A DNA stretch of 64,000 nucleotides from Cydia pomonella (lineage: Eukaryota > Arthropoda > Insecta > Lepidoptera > Tortricidae). A program made the translations under genes and the position numbers. Numbering within the stretch: position 1 is the stretch's first letter; each line of letters opens with the position of its first letter. Location of the stretch: NCBI RefSeq assembly GCF_033807575.1, contig NW_026907789.1:496001-560000 (forward strand), in the 5' to 3' direction. Below are positions 11,163 to 22,345 of this stretch, piece by piece. The notes beneath the pieces are model-generated. The model was given only the letters and a program-made list of their open reading frames with translations, was not told the DNA's origin and made no database searches.

Positions 11163-11615
11163 GGGTCTGTTTCACAAAGTCTTAGTAAAGTATTGGATAG
11201 CTAATTACCAAATAAATTAACTGCCAGATAAAGCTAACGTAGGGTCGAAGACCGCCAAGCTGAAATGGAACTGGACGGGTCACGTCTGCCGCATGCATCC
11301 GGATATGTGTGATAGTATGGCTAATAACTGGATGCCGCAAGTCAAGCGTGGACGTGGCAGGCCCAGACGTAGATGGCTGGACGACTAAGATCCCTTCATC
11401 AGTAACTGGCCAGAAACAGCACAACAATGGGAGCTGTGGAGATCACGGGGAAAGGCCTTCGCCCACCAGTGGGATACTATAACGAGCTGAATAAAATAAA
11501 AAGTGGTTTACCTACCAGTTAATCTTATTTGAAGATTGTGAAAAGTCAACAATGACTTTATTCGTCAGATAAGTAGCTTATTCAAGACTTTACTTAGACG
11601 TTGTGAAACAGGCCC
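11163..11615. mobile_element. 'GTTTCACAA' MITE carrying an RTE fragment (TSD TAA)
   Basis: The ends GGGTCTGTTTCACAAAGTCT and, inverted, GGGCCTGTTTCACAACGTCT pair, and the homology continues through AGTAAAGT. The flanks are TAA at 11160-11162 and 11616-11618. A decayed RTE C-terminus fills about half of the 453-bp body. 3-bp TSDs occur in Zator, CACTA and Harbinger groups; I cannot decide among them. Confidence 0.8.
11240..11475 (+). pseudogene. RTE-like ORF2 C-terminus
   Basis: In frame: AKLKWNWTGHVCRMHPD, then VKRGRGRPRRRWLDD, one in-frame TAA stop, then WELWRSRGKAFAHQWDT and a terminal stop. The order 'WxGHVxRM ... RGRPxxRW ... WxxxGxAFxxQW' is the standard C-terminal region of insect RTE-type elements. 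It sits wholly between the TIRs of the surrounding MITE. Confidence 0.82.
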
Positions 11616-11618
11616 TAA

Positions 11619-12495
11619 GAGGTGTCATCACTTATTTTCTATGACCTTTTCGGGCTCTTTCAGATGCTCTCTATCTCAGCAGCTAGTTTTTATTTAATAT
11701 CCAATATTGAATCTACATATAATAACAAGGCAGGTTATTTAAAAGCTTATAAAACTTATATCTTTTGCATGAAAAATTAAGTTTCCGCTGCGTGATGCAA
11801 ATTAATGCACTTCACGTGTAACTGGATTAACAGCAGCATCAGCTAGCAATATACTATATTTTTATTTTTTTGTTGGTAAAATTATTTGTAGTTTGATAAA
11901 CCTTTTGAGCCAGGCTTTTGTTTAAATAACGGGGCCTTTTAAAATATTCGGTGCGAAAAATAGCCTGAAAGCCGTTAAGATATATATAGCCTGAAAACTA
12001 TTCTTACTTTACCCACAAATTTCGCTTAGTGGAACACTCTGTAAATGAGACTGAAATTTATTTATACCTAACTGAGACCCTGGGTAGTTCGAATACCTCT
12101 TCAAGTGAGAAAAATTGGCAGGTCCTTTGAAGTCTCAGTTATCCAGGATTCACTGTACATAAATTTTGGTTTTGTATTGTCATCATCTGGTAATAATTTT
12201 AATTTTACCCATTATTTTACTGACCAAGAACTGCTTTCTGACGTAAAATCTACACAGTAACATCTTCATGAACCTTAATTGGACATAAATGAATATTCCC
12301 CCGTCACTCGACAACTCGACAACGTAGGCACAAAGATCTCGGAGAAAATACAATTTCATTTCTGTAAACGCGAATCAGTATGAAAAGGTCCTTAATTTTA
12401 AAAGTTATATGTTGACGACCAGTGATGAAGTGCAGATCACGTTGTACGAAATATATTGCTTGCAAAAAATATATGCAGTCTAAGTTAAGCAAAGT
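11619..12495. other. No gene recognised
   Basis: AT-rich with short chance ORFs only. No repeat shared with the window was noticed. Confidence 0.45.
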
Positions 12496-12560
12496 AAATT
12501 CATCTAGCGCTCTGCAAATTCATCTAGCGCTCTGCAAATTCATCATGCGCTCTGCAAATT
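12496..12560 (+). repeat. 20-bp minisatellite, 3.25 units
   Basis: The units AAATTCATCTAGCGCTCTGC (twice identical) and AAATTCATCATGCGCTCTGC, plus a terminal AAATT, stand in perfect phase. A local array, too short for a satellite and without CRISPR-like spacers. Confidence 0.95.
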
Positions 12561-13059
12561 AGGTAACGTTACGCTTTAGTAATTTACCAGGCTAAAGTAC
12601 TTAAACTTTAATATTTAATACTTAAACTACATACCTGTTTACTTTGTCGTAAAAATGTAGTAAACTCTACTAAATCTGCACTAAAATGGATTACGCCCTT
12701 GAGAAGAGTTTCATTTAAACTATAAAATAAAACCCACATTTTTTTATTTGAATGAATGATGCTTTTATTCGAAACACACATACACAACAACATTAAGCTT
12801 ATATCTAGGTAAATAAGAAAACACAGTCCTGCGGGTGGTTCCAGAAAAGGATAATCATCATGTGTCGTAGCACTTCAGTAGTGTTGCGACGCTGATTTTC
12901 AGTGTATCCATTGACACGTAAAACAAACATAAAACAACAGAACATAAAAACAATACCGAAGCAGAATACAACAGAATGTGTAGTTGACAAGAGTTATCAA
13001 GTAAGCTGCATTTAATTTTTAATTAGCAATTGGAATCAACTAAGTAACATGACTGTAAT
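12561..13059. other. No gene recognised
   Basis: AT-rich. The short minus-strand ORFs at 12608-12793 and 12805-12990 show no domain and have the composition of chance frames. Confidence 0.45.
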
Positions 13060-13203
13060 GGCTCCTCTATACGGTGGCCCAGCGTAGGCCAGTCCAAGGG
13101 ACGCATTTATGCGTTAGAGGGAGCAAGTGATAATGATATCTCATTCCACTGCATAGCTGCGTCCCTTAGACTGGCGTACGATGGGCCATCGTGTAGAGGA
13201 GCC
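13060..13203. mobile_element. Hairpin MITE 'GGCTCCTCTA'
   Basis: The arms GGCTCCTCTATACGGTGGCC and the inverted right arm GGCTCCTCTACACGATGGCC pair over about 50 bp, including CAGTCCAAGGGACGCA against TGCGTCCCTTAGACTG. 144 bp, non-coding. I recognise the family as common in Lepidoptera. Confidence 0.85.
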
Positions 13204-13479
13204 AGGATATATACTACGACGTATATCATAAAAATGGAACTCTATCAATATAAACAAGGGTTAGACGTTTTTCCTGTCATTTCTGTACCTAAAGTTAAAA
13301 AATTCCACTCTAGGATCAGTCCAAGACACTGATTTGTCACTCACCCATTTGTGTTATAATATGTAGTTTTACTTTTTAAACATAAGTACCTACTTTATTT
13401 ACATAATAGATACATACAAACGTATTACAGTTACTGTACAAATACTAAACGAAAAAAAACTAAACCAAATACTAAAAAA
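13204..13479. other. No gene recognised
   Basis: AT-rich spacer between a MITE and a retrotransposon tail. Confidence 0.4.
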
Positions 13480-13682
13480 AAACTAGCTTAAATCTAAAAT
13501 AGGAACTTGAGGCATTTTACGAAGGATGCTGGCGGCATTGCCTCGTTGTATTGCAATGCTAATGCGTTGTGCGAGGAAGCTGCCAGCTCTTCGGTCACCA
13601 GTTACGTCAACCAGACGTTTCGCGATTTCTGCAAAAAGCTTGTGCGCGCTGGAACCCCGTGGAACTAGAGTTTCAACGCCAA
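13480..13682 (-). mobile_element. Non-LTR retrotransposon 3' fragment (family A, copy 2)
   Basis: The minus-strand translation gives HKLFAEIAKRLVDVTGDRRA and then FLAQRISIAIQRGNAASIL, matching the copy at 1.35 kb with a few changes. The 5' breakpoint is near TTTCAACGCC. No RT core. Confidence 0.75.
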
Positions 13683-14326
13683 AATATCTGTATTGAGTGT
13701 TACTTAATCAATAGGTCGCGATACTATAGAGGGTTGCGAAAATCCTATATGGTGGTTTTGGGTGACATTAAAACAGGTATAATAGCTATAGCAGGTATAT
13801 ATATATAGCAGGTATAGGCAGTGGGAATATAGTGTGAAAAATCAATTCATAAGTAGAAAAAGGCGGCGGATAATTTAAAAATGTAGACGCTAAGTTTAGA
13901 CCTCCCTAATATACTTGCGACTTTTTCTACTCAAAACATTGATTGCCAGACTTTATTTTAAATAAGTATTTGTTCGTTATACTTGCTCGTAAACGGTGTT
14001 ATTGTATGCCAGCATACTGAGATGGAATGAGCTGTATTATGCCCACGGAAGTTTTTTTTTAATATGATTAAGCTCATCGGAATATTTTTTAATTATGTCA
14101 CAAATTCATACGAATTTAGTACATACATATAAATGAGTTTTACCTTTAAAATACTGACGTTTGTCAAAAATAATAATATGGCGGACAAATGTTGGAAAAG
14201 TCACCGTATTTAAGAATTATTTCGCTTAAAATTCGTTGTTTTTTCTCACAAGTGTGAAAAACATTGTGTGTGCATAGGTCGGTACAGGAATTACGAACTC
14301 GTGTTGTTGTTGTTTACGGCCTCTAA
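13683..14326. other. No gene recognised
   Basis: It contains a small GCAGGTATA-based local repeat around 13790-13815. The rest is unassigned AT-rich sequence. Confidence 0.4.
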
Positions 14327-14598
14327 CGGCCCGATTCGAAGAATGAGATACGATAACGTTAAGTTCTGGTTTAGATGAGTTCTCATTTAGATATCGCTTG
14401 TATGTTGTATAATTGACAGAAGCAGCTCGATTCGGGCAACCAATGTCACTTTGACGTTAGAAATATCGTAGATAGATCTTATTGGGATTACAGAGGAATC
14501 GAAATAAACGTCAATTTTGACATGTCTTCTAGTTATCCATCATTTAAAGATCTTTCCAAGATCTTAAACGTGTCTTAATCATTCTTCGAATCGGGCCG
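14327..14598. mobile_element. MITE family B copy 2 (TSD TAA)
   Basis: Full length, with TIR CGGCCCGATTCGAAGAATGA at both ends and flanks TAA at 14324-14326 and 14599-14601. It keeps the AAGCAGCTCGATTCGGGCAA block that is altered in copy 1. Confidence 0.92.
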
Positions 14599-15026
14599 TA
14601 ATACACAATGTACTATTCGTGCTCAGGAGGACGCGATACTGATCTTCAAGAACCATAGATCTCAAACACCTCTATAACCAGTAAGCAACTATAAAACAAC
14701 AATTTTAATTAATCATACGCCGTCAATCCAACTCAAGTTCATACGTAATTACAAAGTGAAAACATTACCTGTTGTTTCAGTCAGCAGCGGCGGCCATGTT
14801 TTAATGAACTGCTTTCCAAAAACGTATGAATATTATGACACTTAATACCTAATACATAAAGTGCATTTTAATGAACTGAACGTGTAATATTCGAGAATAT
14901 GAACACATGTCGTATCGGTATATAAATTTGATTATGATATACGGCCTTTGGATTTTATAGGGCACTTTATGCTTATAGTGTTTTTTTAATGATCGTTATG
15001 GCTTGATGGTATATTTTGACGTGATT

Positions 15027-15155
15027 GTACAGTCAGCGTCAAATACTTTGTAGCAGTCAAAGTGGCCAAATAGTTCGGTACACCATACTAAATATATGGT
15101 GTACCGAACTATTTGGCCACTTTGGTTGCTACAAAGTATTTGACGCTGACTGTAC
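15027..15155. mobile_element. Near-perfect hairpin MITE 'GTACAGTCAGCG'
   Basis: Two arms of about 59 bp pair almost perfectly (GTACAGTCAGCGTCAAATAC ... GTATTTGACGCTGACTGTAC), with an AT-rich loop near 15088-15097. A Tc1/mariner-type MITE is likely; no TSD longer than TA was seen. A transcript would form a long hairpin. Confidence 0.88.
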
Positions 15156-15185
15156 ACTGATAAGTGAGTTAAATCTTTGGTGCTG

Positions 15186-15330
15186 CATACGAGGGTGGAT
15201 TGAAATTTTCGCGGCCCGAATATTAAAAACAAAACACAGGTTTTTTAAATTTATTTTTATTTTTCTACATAGTCCCCGTCGAGTTGAATGCACCTGTTCC
15301 ATCTGGATTCCATAACCCTCCTGTAAATTA
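15186..15330 (-). pseudogene. mariner-like element 3' end
   Basis: On the minus strand the reading RWNRCIQLDGDYVEK is followed by a stop, and then an AT-rich UTR ends at an inverted-repeat-like terminus CGCGGCCCGAAAATTTCAAT. 'W..CI.L.GDYVEK' is a usual C-terminus of mariner transposases. Only the last 20 or so codons remain, so there is no catalytic DDD triad. Confidence 0.72.
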
Positions 15331-15498
15331 ATTAAATTTAATTGATCAATTCAGTCTGTCAAGATAATATCAATATTTATTTAAAATTTGATTCAGGCAA
15401 CATGGCCCATATTACAAATACCTTACAGACTAACTAACATACATATACATTTTATAAAATTACAACTAAACACTATTTAGAGATGGTAAACACAATTA

Positions 15499-15710
15499 TT
15501 ATATTTATTGAGATAACAATATACATAATGGATATATACAGATGATTACTATAACTAGCTTATATCTAAAATAGGCCCTTGTGTCGCAATACTGATACGT
15601 TGTGCGAGGAAGCCGCCAGCTCTTCGGTCACCAGTTACGTCAACCAGACGTTTCGCGATTTCTCCAAAAAACTTGTGCACGCTGGGACCCCATGGACCCA
15701 GAGTTTCAAG
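15499..15710 (-). mobile_element. Non-LTR retrotransposon 3' fragment (family A, copy 3, internal deletion)
   Basis: It matches the copy at 1.35 kb in the 3' UTR and C-terminal block. About 40 bp encoding the last conserved residues (the ASILGTMPQ region) have been lost between GGCCCTTG and TCGCAATACTG. Its 5' breakpoint runs into a TTTTATTTCATTT-rich tract. Confidence 0.78.
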
Positions 15711-15837
15711 TTTTAATTTTATTTTATTTCATTTTTTTCATTTAATTTCATTTCATTTTTTCATTTCATTTCGTTTCATACATACCTTGTTTTTTTGGTT
15801 TTGATGATAAGTCTATATTGTCTATTCCTCACACTCC

Positions 15838-15935
15838 TCTTCACTCCGGCTCCTGTTCACATTGTAACTTGTAACCCACGTTACCCACGCCACTTTCCTT
15901 TTTTGACCCTTCTTATACAACGGTTGCATAAAATA
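15838..15935. repeat. One-armed copy of the 'GTTGTATAAG' MITE
   Basis: Its reverse complement, ATGCAACCGTTGTATAAGAA then GGGTCAAAAAAGG and GTGGCGTG, matches the left arm of the two-armed element at 46.04-46.20 kb. The second arm is missing. Confidence 0.65.
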
Positions 15936-16617
15936 CCATTAATGACATCTTCCGAGCTTAACAAATTTTTACTGTGCATTTAAATGCTTGTTATTTCCTT
16001 TTTTTCGTAATTTATCTGGTTTAACAGAGAAATACTCTAACGTGAAAATTATGATTATAAAAATCGCAAATATCTTACAAAAATGTGATTGTTGTGACAA
16101 TTCAGCTTTAATTTATAGAATTTCTCTACATTATTTAAACTATTTTTTTTTAATCTATTAATTTTGAAATATGGCCAGTGAAAATCGAACCAACCAAAAA
16201 CAACACAAATCGGACTACCCAGTTGCCTATTCGCTGTACACATTATTTACTAAACATTCTTCTCCGAGACCACGGGACAGCGCCGTTCTCGAAACATCGA
16301 AGATAAATTTAAACTTAACACGCGATTAAATAAGTCCCGTTTATATTAGTTAATCACTCAATCACTCATTGTCCTAATTCTTTCAAGAGACTCATTAAAC
16401 TTCACTTTTTATCTGCTCCGTAATACTTTTATCTGCTTCCTTTTCCATACTTATAGCTGGCATTTACTATATGACTAAGATATGTATTTATATATCTTTT
16501 TTATTTATATTTGTATATGATATATTGTTTTGTTTTGTGTTTATTCTGTGCTAGACTTCTTTTATTGCATCTGGAACACCTACTGACATATATATATATT
16601 TTTAATTCCGCTACCTA
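15936..16617. other. No gene recognised
   Basis: AT-rich. GAGACCACGGGACAGCGCCG at about 16265 looks like a repeat piece but has no second copy here. Confidence 0.35.
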
Positions 16618-16760
16618 AAGGATTTCTGGAAGAGATCGCTTTTTAGCGATAAGACCGCCTGTTGTTTACCTCTTCTTTATGTGTTGTATTATTTGTACTG
16701 TTTTTGTATTGAGGTGTGCAATAAAGAGTATTTGTATTGTGTTGTATTGTATTGTAATAC
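16618..16760 (+). repeat. Retrotransposon/SINE 3' tail with (TATTG)n end
   Basis: CTGGAAGAGATCGCTTTTTA, GCGATAAGACCGCCTGTTGT and GTGCAATAAAGAGTATTTG are followed by TATTG-type repeats. Same family as 3.28 and 5.80 kb. The terminal simple repeat and AATAAAG are typical of a target-primed 3' end. Confidence 0.8.
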
Positions 16761-17457
16761 CTAGTTATTATTTGCTTTAAATTACAATGTACCTACGTTC
16801 AATTGCTGATGTCAGTTTACTGTAAAGGTACCTTTATTATTGGATGGTTTCAGAGCTTTTAAGAGGCTTTAAATAATTTACTCAGTTAAGTAACAGTTCA
16901 TGTTCGTGCTTGCAACCGGTATGTTGTCAGGCTCCACAGGGATTTTGAACTAAAATCCTTTGCGTTTTAGGTAAAGTAAGCCATTAGAATGTTACTCGAT
17001 AGTCTTAAAAACGTAGTGATTACGGATCCATTCAAAGTTAAACAAAAAATTTACTGGCAGTTTGTAAATTCTATACACAGTGTATACCTACGTGTTTGCG
17101 TACATCTCACCTGGTTACCTATCTCATTTCTAATTTAAATCCGTTTTTTTTTTAAATCCCGAAATGTTCATTTGCCCGAACGCGTGTCAATGCGTTTTCT
17201 AAATACCGTTGAATTTTTAGAAGGGTTACCAATCTAACCTAACCTAACGCAGTGGCTTCTACAGGATGCCTTTTTCGAAAGTTAGCAATATATAAATATA
17301 ACGGTTAATTTAAAAATGCGTTCGGTCAAATGAACATTTCGGGATTTTTATTATCGGATTTAAAATATTAGGAGGTGAGATAGGTAACCCGATACGGCTT
17401 AATGTAGCTAAACAGGTATATAATTTACAAACAGTCTCTTTTTTGGCAAATGAAGCA
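16761..17457. other. No gene recognised
   Basis: AT-rich. The blocks around 17157-17170 (CCCGAAATGTTCATTTG) and 17323-17347 (CAAATGAACATTTCGGGAT) are inverted copies about 170 bp apart, suggesting a decayed foldback element. Confidence 0.45.
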
Positions 17458-17900
17458 TCAAGCACTGAACCGGATTTTTCAATACCGGTAAATACCGGTT
17501 TATTTCGGTTTTCCTCCAAACTTTTATATTAAGATAGATATATATATATATATATATTTTTTATACTACGTCGGTGGCAAACAATCATACGGCCCGCCTG
17601 ATGGTAAGCAGTCTCCGTAGCCTCCAGAGAAGTTACATGCGCGTTGCTGACCCTAAAAACAACGCAACGCGACAATTTAAGAATTTTATTTTAACCTAAA
17701 AAAAACCGATTTATTCGACGATCGATGCAACGGCCGGTCTAGTGGTGTCCGGTTTTTATTGATCTCAATCGGTTAATTTGACAAGAACTGTTCTCATAAA
17801 ATCCGGTTTAAAATTCGGTTTTTCGAGTTAAACCGAAATTAAAAGATTTTGCGCCAAGTACATGATAACGGTTTGGAAATTTAACCGGTTTCCGAGCCTT
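17458..17900 (-). mobile_element. ACCGG-rich TIR element, split by a repeat insertion
   Basis: It is homologous to 35.98-36.32 kb in opposite orientation. One end reads AAGCACTGAACCGG, the other AACCGGTTTCCGAGCCTT. The interior has repeated ACCGGT/AAACCG motifs and a TTATTCGACGATCG block. The central 17559-17655 is an inserted 'GTCGGTGGCAAAC' repeat. Confidence 0.68.
17559..17658 (+). repeat. 'GTCGGTGGCAAAC' repeat, nested, after (TA)n
   Basis: ACTACGTCGGTGGCAAACAA, CCGCCTGATGGTAAGCAGTC and GTTACATGCGCGTTGC match the family. A (TA)11-like tract lies directly upstream. Truncated to about 100 bp, with an internal deletion. Confidence 0.8.
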
Positions 17901-18475
17901 TGCATCGAGTAAACATCGAAGTTGAGATATAACCTTTGTCTAATTTACCCCTCTCGTCCCCAGTTACGCTACTTGACGGTATAAATATTCCTAAATATAA
18001 ATACATTAGCTCAACGTATTTTTAGGCATGTACATAAAATATTCAATAAAAGCGATTTCTAACACTTTAGAGAAACAGAATCATAATATTCTCCAACATT
18101 TCCCAAACATACTTCATATCTCGTGCATAATAATCCTCTGAAGCTCTGAATATATTATAGTAATTGTAACTGAGATTTTCTTTCACCCTTATATTAATAT
18201 GACGGGGGAAAAGGTAATTTGGACGAGAAATGGAGGGAATAATTTCTCTCGACATTGCGAAGGGAAAAAAGTGAATTAAGCTCCTATTGAGGTATAATGT
18301 CTCAATTTGGGGAACCATATTTTGTGACAAACGGCGAAATTGTGGAGTTATTGTGTGTACAACTCACGGTTTCATAACGTTATCTTTTTAAATACACTGA
18401 AAGAAATGTTTGCATAACAGTAACAAAATATTTAATTACTTGACTTACTTTGACTTAGGGCCTGTTTCATAATGT
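17901..18475. other. No gene recognised
   Basis: AT-rich. The minus-strand ORF at 18067-18330 has no recognisable domain. Confidence 0.45.
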
Positions 18476-18505
18476 TAAGTTTTTTTTCAAGTATGTTTTA
18501 TTTTT
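18476..18505 (+). repeat. Isolated terminus of the 'GTTTCACAA' MITE family
   Basis: TAGGGCCTGTTTCATAATGT matches the ends of the elements at 11.16 and 19.02 kb but is followed by unrelated sequence and then MITE B. Probably a broken copy. Confidence 0.5.
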
Positions 18506-18534
18506 TTAACTTTTGCAGAAAATTTTGATGTCTA

Positions 18535-18806
18535 CGGCCCGAATCGAAGAATGAGATACGATAACGATAAGTTCTGGTTTAGATAAGTTCTCATTTAGAT
18601 ATCATTTATATGTCGTATAATTGACAGAAGCAGCTCGATTCGGGCAACCAATTGTCACTTTGACGTTAGAAATATCGTAGATATATCTTATTGGGATCAC
18701 ATCGGACTTAAAATAAACGTCAATTTTGACATGTAGTTAGTTATCAATCTTTTAAAGATCTTTCCAAGATCTTAAACGTGTATTAATCATTCTTCGAATC
18801 GGGCCG
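18535..18806. mobile_element. MITE family B copy 3 (TSD CTA)
   Basis: Full-length copy with one TIR change (CGGCCCGAATCGAAG). The flanks are CTA at 18532-18534 and 18807-18809. The internal blocks match the other copies. Confidence 0.92.
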
Positions 18807-19018
18807 CTAATTGACAACTATTTATTAATACTTTGCACAGTATTCATTATCTTTCAAAAAATTAAACTGTGACAAGGACAACCAATAATAGCGCTTTCTC
18901 TGCTACTCCTACTGGAAGATACATAAGACTATCCCATTCGGTCATTTCCCCCCACCGCTCATGGATCCAGTTATACTAGATTAATGTCTCCGCCTCATCT
19001 AGAAGACATAGAACAATA

Positions 19019-19568
19019 AGGAAATGTTTCACAATATCCAAGTAAAGTCCTAAATAAAGCTACTTGGCACTTATCTAACGAATAAAGTCAACGTTGGCGT
19101 TTCACAATCTTCAAATTTCATCAGCAGCACACACGTGCACACAAAGATGTGGAATGACCTCCCCACATCGGTAGGGAGCATACCCACTACAGCCGTCACA
19201 GCTTAACGGCAGACACGGCCACTCATACCTCCCGACAGGGAGGTATCGAAGGATATCCAGTCATCTTCAATAGGCTTACCAGTTAAGTGCTAAGTCTTGC
19301 AGGAAATTTTATCTGGCGGTTGGCGGGTAACGCAACGCAATACTATCAGTATCAGTTGTGCGAGGAAGCCGCCAGCTCTGGCGTTGAAACTCTAGATCCA
19401 TGGGGTCCCAGCGCGCACGAGTTTTTTTGCAGAAATCGCGAACCATCTGGTTGACGTAACTGGTGACCGAAGAGCTGGCGGCTTAGTACGTTACATGTAT
19501 TAATTATTTGTTAGTTAATTAGCTATACATTTATCCAATACTTTACTTGGACATTGTGAAACAGGCCC
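19019..19568. mobile_element. 'GTTTCACAA' MITE, mosaic copy with retrotransposon debris
   Basis: The left end ATGTTTCACAATATCCAAGT and the right end ACTTTACTTGGACATTGTGA pair and match the element at 11.16 kb, as does ACGAATAAAGTCAACGTTG inside. The interior holds a retrotransposon C-terminal reading at about 19130-19270 (MWNDLPTSVGSIPTTAVTA, then RPLIPPDRE) and the family-A fragment at 19338-19484. The outer GGGCC of the left end has decayed. Confidence 0.65.
19338..19484. mobile_element. Family A retrotransposon tail with 5' inversion (copy 4)
   Basis: 19338-19379 is in the minus orientation (GTGCGAGGAAGCCGCCAGCT). From 19380 the sequence switches to the plus orientation (GGCGTTGAAACTCTAG ... 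AGAGCTGGCGGCTT). The 12-bp block GCCGCCAGCTCT is present in both orientations at the join. This is the arrangement expected from twin priming of a 5'-truncated insertion. Confidence 0.75.
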
Positions 19569-20130
19569 GAAAATAAATAAAACCTTTCTAACCAGCTTTC
19601 ATAATTAGACGTGCCAAGTTTATTTTAGGTAAACAAATATTAAACGAATTAAAATCAAAGTATACAATCAGCCCAGGCTCACGGAAGTCAGATTTTTAAT
19701 TAAGAACAATTTAAGGAAAAACGGCTCGAAAAATATTCGTGAAGTGGTTTAAAAATATAATATTACACTCGGCTTAAACGTTTTCAGAGAAAATTTGAAT
19801 GAAATCTGCAAATCATTTTAGGGTAATAAAATTCTTAAACGATTAATATTTTGTTCAACTTTGGGAAAACGACGTATAGAGTGGTTTGAAAAGTATAGAA
19901 TCCATTTTTAATAGGTGGGTTGTAGGAACAGATTAATTAGTATTTCTAAGAACTACTTGGCTAAATTGCTAATATTAGGTACTTAGTTACTACCTAAAAT
20001 AATGACATTTTTATTTTAAACTTACTGCGGATTGAGTATCGAGACAAACCTTACTGGTTTAACGATAGTTTTGTAATAAAGTGTAGTATTCTGCTGGGAT
20101 TACTTGAATAAGTAAATAAATAATAATTTG
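19569..20130. other. No gene recognised
   Basis: AT-rich sequence without shared repeats or coding pattern. Confidence 0.45.
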
Positions 20131-20392
20131 CATTAACAATATACATAATGAATATATACAGAGTATTATAACTAGGTTAAATCTGAAGAGGCCCTTGAGG
20201 CATTGTACCAAGGATACAGGCAGCATTTCTACGTTGTATCGCAATACTGATACGTTGTGCGAGGAAGCAGGCACCACTGGCGTAGAAACTCTAGGTCCAT
20301 GCCTCCATGGGGTCCCAGCGCGCACAAGTTTTTTGCAGAAATCGCTAAGCGTCTGGTTGACGTAACTGGTGTTCGAAGAGTTGGTAGCTTAC
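20131..20392. mobile_element. Family A retrotransposon tail with 5' inversion (copy 5)
   Basis: 20131-20272 is the minus-oriented 3' UTR and C-terminus (ending GTGCGAGGAAGCAGG). 20273-20392 is plus-oriented, coding SAHKFFAEIAKRLVDVTG. The switch point lies next to CACTGGCGTAGAAACTCTAG, almost the same place as in the copy at 19.38 kb. Confidence 0.78.
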
Positions 20393-20553
20393 TAATACTT
20401 TACATATATTTATTCAGGCTTTTTAATATCTACAGTAAGTTAAAAGCCACTTCTAAAGCGACCATAACAACAAGAAAAAATTAAGTATTTTATCCATATT
20501 ATCCCAACTAATATAAATAGGAAAATAAGTATGTCTTTCTGTATGTTCACGCT

Positions 20554-20816
20554 TAAATAAATAAATAATAATAATAATAAATATTATAGGACATTATTAC
20601 ACAAATAGACTAAGTCCCACAGTAAGTTCAATAATGCTTGAGTTGACAACGATGTATATAATATATAAATATTTATAAATACTTAAATACATAGAAAACA
20701 CCCATGACTCAGGAACGAATATCCATGCTCATCACACGAATAAATGCCCTTAACGGGATTTGAACCCGGGACCATCAGCTTCGTAGGCAGGGTCACTAGG
20801 CCAAACCGGTCGTCAA
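20554..20816 (-). mobile_element. SINE family 1, near full length
   Basis: Minus-strand copy of the element at 10.37 kb. The head is GACGACCGGTTTGGCCTAGT with a B box at GGGTTCAAATCCCG, and the tail is ATT repeats at 20554-20580. Small gaps in the promoter region. Confidence 0.88.
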
Positions 20817-21116
20817 AAACTACTAAACTGCTGAACCAATCGAAATTTGGTATGGAGTTAGTTTCAGGCCCAGGGAAGGACATATAATAGTTATACTCTG
20901 TATCTTTAGGTATTTAAATAAAAGTAAACAAAAGTAAAAAGTAGTTATAACATTTATTGGTTAACCAAATAAATACCAAACCGCCTGGATCTGTCACTGA
21001 GCGACCTGACTTTAACCTACAAAATGTAATGTTTTCATCTACCCTCAATAGGCTTAAGGTTATTTGAGGGTAGATTTTGCTTACTTTTATTTCAATACCT
21101 AAAGATGCAGAGTTTA

Positions 21117-21300
21117 GTTTTTTAGGTTTCCGTACCCAAAGGGTCAAACGGGACCCTATTACTGAGACTCCGCTGTCCGTCCGTCTGTCACCAGGCTGTA
21201 TCTCCTGAACTGTGATAGTTAGCCAGTTGAAATTTCTACAGATTATGTATTTTTTTTGCCGCTATAACAACAAATACTAAAAATAGAATAAAATAAATAG
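21117..21300 (+). repeat. 'GGGTTCCGTACCCAAAGG' dispersed repeat, 5' part
   Basis: GGTTTCCGTACCCAAAGGGT, CCGTCCGTCTGTCACCAGGC and TTGAAATTTCTACAGATTAT, then CGCTATAACAACAAATACTA. The second half is shared with 60.71-60.78 kb, where the 5S-like block follows. Here the copy stops at AATAAAATAAATA before that block. Confidence 0.8.
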
Positions 21301-22345
21301 TATTTGCCTAAACTAACACGTTTTATCCATAGATATAAGAAGTAAGGAGATTTATAACGAAGCATAATTTCAACGAGTCTCGCTGTCTCCAACTGTCCCC
21401 CACTACATCATTAAAGGCGTGGCCAGACAACCAACTCACGCGCTGTGATTGGCCAAACCGCGCGGTGTAGGAGCCTAGAGCGGCGGCACTAGAGTGAGGA
21501 CAATTCGATAGAACTATCGATATTTTACATATTCTGAACATGACCTTAAGAGTTTTGAAATTTTTGTTTTAAGTAATAATTGCCATAGATTTAATTTATA
21601 TTCCTTTAAATTTTTGACCTTATTTGCTAGCTAAGAATTTTAAGGTACGTGTAAGGTATATTAGTTAATCCATAAGTTCTCTCACAAAGGTTTTTACTGA
21701 TAAAATGTAATACAAAGCTTTTAATTAAAAAAAAAAATGTACCATGATGCGAAAACTTGTTTATGCTAAACTAATCAAATTGGTTTAAATTTTAGTCATT
21801 ATTTGATGTAATGTTTGTTTAAATTGTTTACTTTGGGATTGTCGTTAGACGCGAGCGCTCGTCTGGATTCTACTTCACAAAACGGAGTAAAAATCAGTGT
21901 TTCATTAAAAAAAAAAATAGTTTCAGTTTATTATAGCATATTTCGTCACCAATTGAAAGCAATTCCAGCATGTTACATAGAGTTATGAAGAACTGCGAAA
22001 GCAAGTTATAGTAAATTATATTGTAAGTATAATGCACCATTAAAATAAGCTTTTAAATCATATGTACGAATAATTATCAGTAAAAATCTTTCTGATAGAA
22101 CTTTTGGATCGACTAAGTATGTTTTAAACATATTTATATTCTATCGTTATATAAATGAAAATGATCCAAACAAATAACACTTTTCTCGCTTGGAAACCAG
22201 TTAGGGCCTCTACATGTAGCATTTATCCATTTTTCTTTAATACTCGGATTTTTCGGGAAACTGAAAAAAATTGCAATCATGAACATATTTGATTATACCT
22301 AGTGCAGTTATTCGAATCGTTGCTAAGAACCTGAATAAAATATAC
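21301..22345. other. No gene recognised
   Basis: Unassigned. 21410-21500 is relatively GC-rich (GTGATTGGCCAAACCGCGCG) and could be unique or regulatory sequence, but nothing supports a promoter call. Confidence 0.35.

Noticed and set aside
12496..12560. Short regular repeats that might suggest CRISPR
   Set aside because: Direct tandem units without spacers in a eukaryotic setting; a minisatellite.
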